Assembly (NCBI GenBank): GCA_020355945.1
Contig: CP070627.1
Span: 1,072,748-1,082,632, forward strand
Length of the DNA: 9,885 nucleotides
From: Candidatus Aminicenantota bacterium
GTDB lineage: Bacteria; Acidobacteriota; Aminicenantia; UBA2199
Reading direction: 5' to 3'
Shown: piece by piece, positions 5,063 through 9,885 of the stretch
Layout: every line of letters starts with the position of its first letter
Position numbering within the stretch: the stretch's first letter is position 1
Notes under the pieces: model-generated
The model's database searches: none
The model's input: only the letters and a program-made list of their open reading frames with translations
What the model was told of the DNA's origin: nothing
Made by a program: the position numbers and the translations under genes

Positions 5063-5635
5063 TCCAATGCCTCCGATATAGGCCATGCCGCCCAGTTGTG
5101 TGCCATTTTCCGATTTCAGGGCGATATATTTTAATTTGGCATCGATAAACACTGATTTCAAGGCATAAAATCTCAAACCGCCTTCTGCAAAGAATCCCAA
5201 TCGTTTTTCATCCACATTTTCCATGGGGATGTCTGCTGCATATTCCTCTTTAATCATATAGTACCCGGCCCCACCGCCAAGGTAAGGGAAGAGTTTCTTT
5301 TTACAGGACTTGTTTGAACCGATTAAAAATCTCATTCCCAGTTCCATGGGTATTATTTTTAACGTGGTACTTTCGTGGGTATAGGTGGTTTGACCGTCTA
5401 TGGACAGGTAATCGGTATGTAAAAATATCTCCAAAGATCGCAATATTCTCACCGCGACATCCACACTGTAAATCACGGGGGTATCTTCATAAACCTCTTT
5501 GAACAGGTCTTCGGAGAAATTCCTTACACCGGCTCCTACTGTTATGGAAAAAGTTTTAGGGTCGCAGGGTTCTTCAACCGCATTTAATAAGAAAACGCCT
5601 GATAAAAGGATTAAACCAACGACTATCTTTTTCAT
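5051..5635 (-). CDS. Outer-membrane beta-barrel protein (OmpA/OmpX-like porin family)
   Basis: A 194-residue exported protein. Residues 1-19 form a typical signal peptide ending LLNA, with likely cleavage before VEEP. The mature part is built of alternating amphipathic strands: FSITVGAGVRNF, VIYSVDVAVRIL, LEIFLHTDYLSIDG, IIPMELGMRFLI, LFPYLGGGAGYYMI, RLGFFAEGGLRFYA, VFIDAKLKYIAL and a last strand MAYIGGIGVSF ending in Phe, the expected signal for BAM-dependent outer-membrane insertion. About eight strands fit a small 8-stranded barrel. The YLGGGAGY and AEGGLRF turns are common in the OMP_b-brl domain. GGAGG 8 nt before ATG fixes the start, and there is a good promoter further upstream. It is convergent with the membrane-protein pair and divergent from the aminotransferase. 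Ligand or role unknown. Confidence 0.75.
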   Translation of the reverse strand: MKKIVVGLILLSGVFLLNAVEEPCDPKTFSITVGAGVRNFSEDLFKEVYEDTPVIYSVDVAVRILRSLEIFLHTDYLSIDGQTTYTHESTTLKIIPMELGMRFLIGSNKSCKKKLFPYLGGGAGYYMIKEEYAADIPMENVDEKRLGFFAEGGLRFYALKSVFIDAKLKYIALKSENGTQLGGMAYIGGIGVSF

Positions 5636-5680
5636 TTCTGTGCCTCCTTTTTTACATTTCAGCTAAAATATGAAAAGAGG

Positions 5681-5709
5681 ATTATAACACATCAAAAAAA
5701 CGAAAACAA
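5681..5709 (-). promoter_or_regulatory. Promoter of the beta-barrel gene
   Basis: On the minus strand TTGTTT (5709-5704), 17 bp and a perfect TATAAT (5686-5681) precede the gene. Transcription would start near 5674, leaving a leader of about 38 nt with GGAGG near its end. The hexamers and spacing are identical to those at 4403-4431. Confidence 0.5.
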
Positions 5710-5745
5710 ATGTCTGAATTTTTACCGGGAAATTTTGAACACCTC

Positions 5746-5774
5746 TTGAATTTATCCTCCATTTCCAATACAAT
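5746..5774 (+). promoter_or_regulatory. Promoter of the aminotransferase gene
   Basis: TTGAAT (5746-5751), 17 bp and TACAAT (5769-5774) give a plausible sigma-70 promoter with a start near 5781 and a leader of about 67 nt. The inverted repeat ATTTCCA (5761-5767) / TGGAAAT (5781-5787) flanks the -10 box and could be a regulator site; that is inference. Confidence 0.5.
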
Positions 5775-5804
5775 AAAAAATGGAAATTATGTTTGAAAAA
5801 AAAC

Positions 5805-5816
5805 GACTGATCAGTC
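5805..5816. promoter_or_regulatory. Perfect 12-bp palindrome in the aminotransferase leader
   Basis: GACTGATCAGTC is its own reverse complement and lies in the predicted 5' leader, 31 bp before the ATG. A perfect 12-bp dyad at this place could be a repressor operator or a small hairpin. No regulator gene is adjacent, and the site is short enough to be chance. Confidence 0.35.
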
Positions 5817-5847
5817 TACATTTAAAGTCAATAACATTGGAGGTACG

Positions 5848-7089
5848 ATGTTAAACTACGAACAATTTTATTCTTCCTGTGCCAAAGGCATAAAAAAATC
5901 CGAAATCAGGGAGATATTAAAGTTAATCAGTAAACCAGGTGTTATATCCTTTGCCGGTGGTTTGCCGGCTCCTGATCTTTTCCCGTTAGATGAAATAAAG
6001 GAAATTGCTGCCTATGTGCTGGAAAAAGAGGGCAAAACCGCACTCCAGTACGGTACCACGGAAGGTAACAATGCGTTAAGAGAGCAGTTGTTGATATTTT
6101 TAGGAAAACAAGGGATTCATTTGACAATGGAACAGATATTTATTGTTACCTCGTCCCAGCAAGGGCTGGATTTGGTGGCTAAAATATTTCTCGATGCCGG
6201 GGATGTGGTGTTGTGCGGTAAACCTACTTATGTGGGAGCTATCCAGGCATTTCATTCGTATCATGCGGTCATGCGTTCCGTGGAACTGGACGACGGCGGG
6301 ATCAGTATCGAAGGACTGGAACGGGAAATTAACCGACTCATCAATACACAATGCAAAAAACCTAAATTTATCTATGTGGTCCCGGACTTTCAAAATCCTT
6401 CGGGTATCACATTAACCCTGGACAGGAGAAAGCGGTTAGTGGAACTGGCTGAAAAATACGATCTCATCATTATCGAGGATTCACCTTACCGGCAATTGCG
6501 ATTTGAAGGCCAACCGGAACCTCCGATTATCAGTTTAAATTCCCAACGAGTCATGTCAATCTATACCTTCAGTAAAATATTACTACCCGGTTTCCGGTTG
6601 GGTTGGATGGCAGGTCCCAAAGAGTTAATCCAGAAAGCCATTATGGCAAAACAAGCAGTGGACCTCTGCGCTCCCCCCTTTAACCAGGCTATTTTCGCGG
6701 AATTTATCAAACGGGGATTGCTGGAAAAACAAATCAAAAAAATCATCGTTGTCTATAAAGAAAAAAGAGATTATATGCTGGATCGGTTGGAAAAGTATAT
6801 GGCTGGTATTGAAGGTGTCAAATGGACAAAACCCCAGGGAGGTCTCTTCCTGTGGATAACACTTCCCGAATCCCTGGACGCCACTGAGATGTTCCTGGAT
6901 GCAGTGGAAAAAAAAGTAGCTTATGTGGTGGGTTCCGCCTTTGACCCGGAGAGCCTGGACAAACGAACCATGAGATTGAATTTTTCTTATGCCACGATGG
7001 AGGAAATCGATAAAGGTATTCAGCGGCTGGCAGAAGTAATAAAAGAAAAATTGGGGCAAAACAAAGTGGAGTCTCCAATTACACCGTAA
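5848..7089 (+). CDS. PLP-dependent aminotransferase, fold type I (LysN/AraT-like class I/II)
   Basis: A 413-residue cytosolic enzyme that would transfer an amino group between an amino acid and a 2-oxo acid using pyridoxal phosphate. Visible family motifs: ISFAGGLPAPDLFP (33-46), LQYGTTEGNNALRE (66-79), TSSQQGLDL (101-109), PDFQNPSG with Asn183, IIEDSPYRQLRF with Asp211 and Tyr214 near the cofactor, YTFSKILLPGFRLGW with Lys243 as Schiff-base lysine, PQGGLFLW (329-336) and MRLNFSY with Arg376 as likely carboxylate-binding residue. These place it with the 2-aminoadipate/aromatic/branched-chain group related to LysN; substrate cannot be decided by sequence reading. It has normal length and no MocR-type DNA-binding domain. 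GGAGGT lies 3 nt before ATG, rather close. It has its own promoter and no pathway neighbours. Confidence 0.9.
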   Translation: MLNYEQFYSSCAKGIKKSEIREILKLISKPGVISFAGGLPAPDLFPLDEIKEIAAYVLEKEGKTALQYGTTEGNNALREQLLIFLGKQGIHLTMEQIFIVTSSQQGLDLVAKIFLDAGDVVLCGKPTYVGAIQAFHSYHAVMRSVELDDGGISIEGLEREINRLINTQCKKPKFIYVVPDFQNPSGITLTLDRRKRLVELAEKYDLIIIEDSPYRQLRFEGQPEPPIISLNSQRVMSIYTFSKILLPGFRLGWMAGPKELIQKAIMAKQAVDLCAPPFNQAIFAEFIKRGLLEKQIKKIIVVYKEKRDYMLDRLEKYMAGIEGVKWTKPQGGLFLWITLPESLDATEMFLDAVEKKVAYVVGSAFDPESLDKRTMRLNFSYATMEEIDKGIQRLAEVIKEKLGQNKVESPITP

Positions 7090-7134
7090 AATAAAACGTC
7101 CGCAGGCACTTCTCCACAACATAGGGTACAACTC

Positions 7135-7161
7135 TAATGTTTTTTAAAAAACATCCGAAAT
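7135..7161 (+). promoter_or_regulatory. Sigma-28 (FliA/SigD)-like promoter before flgM, overlapping an 18-bp palindrome
   Basis: TAATGTTT (7135-7142), 11 bp and TCCGAAAT (7154-7161) compare with the sigma-28 consensus TAAAGTTT-N11-GCCGATAA at 7/8 and 5/8 positions with exact spacing. A transcription start near 7168 would give a leader of about 30 nt carrying AGGAGG. Overlapping it is the perfect palindrome ATGTTTTTTAAAAAACAT (7137-7154). Consensus comparison is known biology; promoter identity is inference. Confidence 0.4.
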
Positions 7162-7198
7162 ACAAGATGAAAGCGCCTGCCAGGAGGTGCGCATAAGC

Positions 7199-7495
7199 AT
7201 GAAGACAGCCAATGATAACATTGATAAGTTCAACAGTGAATGGATTCAACCGGACTTAAAACACATGAAACAAAATGAAAAAGCCTCCACCAATATCGCT
7301 TATGATGATAAAGTCGTATCTTCCTCCCAGGCTCTTGATTTAAAGGAGATGCAAACGAAAACCATATCTTTTCCTGATGTAAGGTCGGAAAAGGTAAAAC
7401 AGATCAAAAAGCAAGTGAAAAAAGGCACATACAAAATTTCCACGGAAAAAATTGCTGAGTTTTTGATTGAAGAAGCAATGGAAGTAAATGCTTAA
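7199..7495 (+). CDS. flgM: FlgM-family anti-sigma-28 factor
   Basis: A 98-residue soluble protein. Its last 40 residues carry the FlgM core: DVRSEKVKQIKKQVKKGTYK followed by ISTEKIAEFLIEEAM, matching the R-x-E-K-V-x-x-I-K-x-x-V-x-x-G-x-Y-x-V/I-x-x-x-x-I-A-x-x-L pattern. FlgM binds sigma-28 (FliA/SigD) and holds late flagellar genes off until the hook is complete, when it is exported. The N-terminal half is polar and low in complexity, as expected for a partly disordered protein. I prefer ATG 7199 because AGGAGGT (7182-7188) sits 10 nt upstream; the in-frame GTG at 7187 overlaps that ribosome binding site. The upstream sequence resembles a sigma-28 promoter. No other flagellar gene is in the window. 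Its stop is 3 bp from that of the convergent zf-HC2 gene. Confidence 0.8.
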   Translation: MKTANDNIDKFNSEWIQPDLKHMKQNEKASTNIAYDDKVVSSSQALDLKEMQTKTISFPDVRSEKVKQIKKQVKKGTYKISTEKIAEFLIEEAMEVNA

Positions 7496-7498
7496 ATA

Positions 7499-8962
7499 CT
7501 ATCTCTCCGCGGGTAAAATCCGCTGCTGCTGTTTTAAATTTTCAATGGTGTGTTGGGCAACATCCCGGAAAATACCGCTTAACTGCGGATATAACATTTT
7601 CCACTGTGTTAATTGGTTCTCACCCATGTCTTTTTTCCCGGCAGCTTTTTTTTCTAATTCCATCCTGGAACGTAGGTCCCTGGAATGCGACTCTATTGGT
7701 CTTTCCATGTCGTAGCACCTACCCTCCGGCTCACACCACCCGGAGCGGGCCAGGCTAAAGAATTGATGTTCCACGGAACCGGGAATGCTCTTTGAAAGAA
7801 AATATCCGATGTTGGGGTAAATATGACTGACATCTTTACTGCTTTTAATCGTGATTAATGGAGTCACGCCTTGAACAAAGGCATCTATTTTTTTTAAATC
7901 ACCGGTTTTTTTTGCTTCTTTTTGGAGGTTTTCAAAGGGTTCTTTCAATTGATTTGTTAAGTCAATGGACTGTTGAAACATGTCACGCAATTCTTTGGTA
8001 GGGATATGGGCTTTGTATATTTGGCTTTGTTCGTTTAAGAGATTAGCCTGGCTCCAGGCAATATTTTTTTCAAATGGCCTGGACCTGGTTCGCACGCTGC
8101 CCAGGCTGCTTTCTTGTAAAGCACCTCTGTCTCGTACCGCCTGTCTTTTCTCTTGCTTTTGTACGATTGTATCTTTTTCTACTGTTTGTAACGCCGCTTT
8201 CATTTTTTTAGGCGGTGTTGGTAATGGTTTGGCTGCTTTTTGTTCCGGGGCCGCGGTCTTATCTCGAGTTTTTTCCCTTTCATGGGTTTCATCCAATGCC
8301 CCTTCCCTTGAAACGCGGGTTGTAGTAGTTTGGGCTCTAACAGGTTTTTCTTCTTCCTTTTTAAAATGATCTTCTCGACCGGGGGATTCTAATTCTCTAG
8401 CGGGCTTTTCCGCTGGCAAGGCTTTTAACCGGTCTTCTCCCGCAGTGATTGGTTCTCCCTTTTTAGCCTTTGGCATGGAAATCCCCGGGGAAGGTGGAGG
8501 AGCTTTCAGGGGTGCTGTGGGCTGCGGCTGGGGCTGTACTTCTTCCGCTTTCTCCTTCGACGTTTTCATGTCCATGAATTCCTCGGCTGTTTTAGGTACA
8601 TCGGTTTTAAAAAACAGGTATATGGAAATAATCACAATCAAGATACTGGCAGCCAATGCCAGGGGTCTGAAAATAACAACATTACTTCTCTTTCTTTTGA
8701 TTTCCTCCGGGGCGATGGCTTCGGTTTGCAGCTCAAAGGCCAGCATAAAAGTCCCATAGCACGTATCGCAGGAAGAGAGGTGTTTCATGATTTTATTTCG
8801 TTTTTCACCGGAAATTCTTCCTTCCACCAGTGCAGCGATCTCTTCCGGGGAGGGGCAGTCGTCGGGTCTATCACCGGCCTCTTTCAGGGCAGCAGACAGG
8901 AAATCCCCCAGGCGTTCATCAACCTCTTGCAGCACTGGTAATTTATCTTTATCTATTGCCAT
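7499..8962 (-). CDS. Membrane-anchored zf-HC2-type putative anti-sigma factor with long charged linker
   Basis: A 487-residue protein. Residues 36-68 hold a zinc-finger pattern Cys36-x24-His61-x3-Cys65-x2-Cys68 (HLSSCDTC), the layout of the anti-sigma zinc-binding domain (zf-HC2/ZAS). One transmembrane helix follows (about 97-118), giving a cytoplasmic N-terminus and a periplasmic remainder. Residues about 120-300 are a Pro/Lys/Glu/Ala-rich, probably disordered linker (PQPQPTAPLKAPPPSP), long enough to cross the periplasm or peptidoglycan. The last ~190 residues (about 300-487) look folded and mostly helical, with a Cys pair at about 420 and 426 (WCEPEGRC); I recognise no family. The sigma factor gene lies upstream on the same strand, so the two likely act as a pair, with the outer domain sensing a signal. 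The start is ambiguous: the best ribosome binding site serves an ATG 13 nt upstream in another frame. Confidence 0.7.
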   Translation of the reverse strand: MAIDKDKLPVLQEVDERLGDFLSAALKEAGDRPDDCPSPEEIAALVEGRISGEKRNKIMKHLSSCDTCYGTFMLAFELQTEAIAPEEIKRKRSNVVIFRPLALAASILIVIISIYLFFKTDVPKTAEEFMDMKTSKEKAEEVQPQPQPTAPLKAPPPSPGISMPKAKKGEPITAGEDRLKALPAEKPARELESPGREDHFKKEEEKPVRAQTTTTRVSREGALDETHEREKTRDKTAAPEQKAAKPLPTPPKKMKAALQTVEKDTIVQKQEKRQAVRDRGALQESSLGSVRTRSRPFEKNIAWSQANLLNEQSQIYKAHIPTKELRDMFQQSIDLTNQLKEPFENLQKEAKKTGDLKKIDAFVQGVTPLITIKSSKDVSHIYPNIGYFLSKSIPGSVEHQFFSLARSGWCEPEGRCYDMERPIESHSRDLRSRMELEKKAAGKKDMGENQLTQWKMLYPQLSGIFRDVAQHTIENLKQQQRILPAER

Positions 8963-8987
8963 TTTTTTTCACCATAATTCACCACCT
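8949..8987 (-). promoter_or_regulatory. Out-of-frame upstream start with Shine-Dalgarno and A8 run at the anti-sigma gene start
   Basis: On the minus strand AGGTGG (8987-8982) is spaced 6 nt before an ATG at 8975, not the gene's ATG at 8962. From 8975 the frame reads ATG GTG AAA AAA AAT GGC AAT AGA TAA and stops at 8949. The eight As (8969-8962) lie between the two starts: with seven As the upstream ATG would be in frame and add MVKK to the protein. This is a translated mini-ORF, a slippage site, or a homopolymer miscall. Confidence 0.35.
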
Positions 8988-9036
8988 AAAACCTGATGGC
9001 CCAATCTTTTAGTCGGCCATTTCTTGATTTTTTCAC

Positions 9037-9090
9037 CACAGGGTTCACAGGGAACACATAGATTTCAGCTGATCTCTGTGACCTCTGTGG
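9037..9090. repeat. CCACAG/CTGTGG inverted repeat between the sigma and anti-sigma genes
   Basis: CCACAGGGTTCACAGGGA (9037-9054) and TCTCTGTGACCTCTGTGG (9073-9090) are inverse complements at 15 of 18 positions, and two of the three differences would be G-U pairs in plus-strand RNA. It begins 10 bp from the sigma gene stop. Related CCACAGAG-type palindromes are widespread in environmental bacterial genomes, so a dispersed repeat is more likely than a specific control site. The 138-bp gap also holds a smaller dyad ATGGCC (8996-9001) / GGCCAT (9015-9020). Confidence 0.5.
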
Positions 9091-9100
9091 CTTAAAACAA

Positions 9101-9885
9101 TCAAAGCAAATCATTAATCGTAACTCCTTGCTGCTCCAATCGGGTTCGGCATTTTTTCAACAGCCTGGTAATTCGTTTATAAACCGCTTTTTCACTGATG
9201 CCCAGTACTTTTGAAATACGTTCCACCTTTTCCGGTTTTTTTTCTTCGTTGGCAGGGAACCTCATGCGCAGGATTATACGTTCTTCTCCGTTTAATTGAG
9301 CGATGATATCTTTTATCAGCTCATCCAATTTTTGTTTTCTTTGTTGTTCTATAAGCAGTTCCTGGGGATCGTTTTTGGTATCGGGGATAATATAGTCGCC
9401 CTCTTCATCAACAGCGGCGCCGTTTTTAACCACCGGGTTGTTTTCCAATAAAGGGGACAAACTACCCTTTTTCCCCCTGATTTTTTCGGCAAGGGTTTCA
9501 AGTTCTTCCGGGGATTCGGAAATACCTTCCGTAGATTTTAATTCCGGGTAGATTTCAGGTATGGACCAGCCCTGGAGTATGACTTTTTCATATATCAGCA
9601 TACCGGTTTTGCCGAATTGTTGGGCGCGTTCTTTTTCGCGGCTTCTGCCCAATTTTTTACGGATCATATCCACTGACTGACGAGCGATGATGGTGGTAAT
9701 ATAAGTACTTAACTTTGCATCTCCTTTGAATTGACGCAGCACCCGGTAATCATCGTGCTGCAGTATATCCAACACCTGGTTGGAAAGCTCTAACGCTTCA
9801 TTTTCGATATTCACCGGGTTATTGAGTGGTCCATGGCTTTTCAACTGGCGTTTGACCGCGTTAAAACATTGTCGTTCAATCAATT
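9101..9885 (-). CDS. Sigma-70-family RNA polymerase sigma factor, 5' end outside the window
   Basis: At least 261 codons, open to the window edge; the only internal candidate start here is a TTG at 9883-9881, so the true start probably lies beyond. Counting from that TTG, residues 1-78 match sigma region 2 (VLRQFKGDAKLSTYITTIIA, then RQSVDMIRKK, the -10 recognition part), and 187-250 match region 4 (IKDIIAQLNGEERIILRMRF, then ISKVLGISEKAVYKRITRLL, a helix-turn-helix for -35 binding). Between them is a roughly 100-residue linker, much longer than in usual ECF sigma factors, with a helical piece ILQGWSIPEIYPELKS and ESPEELETLAEKI. I have the impression that similar linkers occur in Acidobacteriota and Deltaproteobacteria. 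The protein would direct RNA polymerase to a specific regulon and is probably restrained by the zf-HC2 protein encoded downstream. Confidence 0.8.
   Translation of the reverse strand, partial: LIERQCFNAVKRQLKSHGPLNNPVNIENEALELSNQVLDILQHDDYRVLRQFKGDAKLSTYITTIIARQSVDMIRKKLGRSREKERAQQFGKTGMLIYEKVILQGWSIPEIYPELKSTEGISESPEELETLAEKIRGKKGSLSPLLENNPVVKNGAAVDEEGDYIIPDTKNDPQELLIEQQRKQKLDELIKDIIAQLNGEERIILRMRFPANEEKKPEKVERISKVLGISEKAVYKRITRLLKKCRTRLEQQGVTINDLL

Noticed and set aside
4840..5106. 88-codon minus-strand frame across the end of the membrane unit
   Set aside because: It overlaps both the coupled 59-residue gene and the 3' end of the beta-barrel gene and lacks translation signals.
6625..7131. 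168-codon minus-strand frame opposite the aminotransferase
   Set aside because: It mirrors the codon bias of the true gene on the other strand; the aminotransferase motifs are unambiguous.
7187..7198. GTG at 7187 as the flgM start
   Set aside because: The codon lies inside the AGGAGGTG ribosome binding site; ATG 7199 is spaced correctly from it.
7980..8369. 129-codon plus-strand frame opposite the anti-sigma linker
   Set aside because: Its open length is explained by the low-complexity Lys/Glu/Pro-rich linker on the minus strand; no start signals.
1..9885. CRISPR array, tRNA, rRNA or a complete insertion sequence
   Set aside because: No regularly spaced repeats, no cloverleaf-type sequence and no terminal repeats bounding a transposase were seen; only a transposase fragment at the left edge.

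Overview
This is a chromosomal stretch from a moderately AT-rich bacterium, about 40-45% GC by eye. The combination of an orphan 6-bladed beta-propeller secreted protein, a sigma-70-family factor paired with a long zinc-finger membrane protein, a DUF6677-like membrane protein and a FlgM homologue suggests a Gram-negative, uncultured-type lineage such as Candidatus Aminicenantes or another Acidobacteriota relative. That placement is inference from gene content; no taxonomic marker gene is present. A probable outer-membrane beta-barrel ending in Phe, a probable lipoprotein and a signal-peptide protein all support a diderm envelope.

Layout, left to right. Positions 1-159 hold the 3' end of a REP-associated tyrosine transposase (RAYT, IS200-like), followed by a repeat-rich non-coding segment with a REP-like inverted repeat and a 16-bp tandem repeat. 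A beta-propeller protein (357-1388, minus) follows. A small Rho_N-domain protein (1665-1994, plus) has a good promoter and possibly a leader ORF; it converges on the manganese exporter mntP (2175-2741, minus) across a stem-loop and a short Gly/Tyr/Asn-rich reading frame. A divergent promoter region then serves mntP and a large probable lipoprotein (2931-4388, plus). Next is a two-gene membrane-protein unit, a DUF6677/TM2-like protein (4437-4823) overlapping a 59-residue two-helix protein (4820-4999). These converge on a beta-barrel outer-membrane protein (5051-5635, minus).

The right half begins with a second divergent promoter region leading to a fold-type-I PLP aminotransferase (5848-7089, plus). 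A FlgM-family anti-sigma-28 factor (7199-7495, plus) follows, behind a sequence resembling a sigma-28 promoter. Only 3 bp separate its stop codon from that of a long membrane-anchored zf-HC2-type putative anti-sigma factor (7499-8962, minus), whose partner sigma factor lies upstream of it on the same strand and runs off the window (9101-9885, minus).

Two sigma/anti-sigma elements therefore sit tail to tail: FlgM, expected to restrain sigma-28, and the sigma/zinc-finger pair. The envelope genes (propeller, lipoprotein, membrane unit, barrel) look like independent transcription units, each with its own promoter, rather than one pathway. I see no complete mobile element, CRISPR array, tRNA or rRNA, and no clear new multi-gene system. 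The most promising leads are the sigma-28-like flgM promoter, the start region of the putative anti-sigma gene, the candidate leader ORF before the Rho_N gene, and the repeats next to the transposase.
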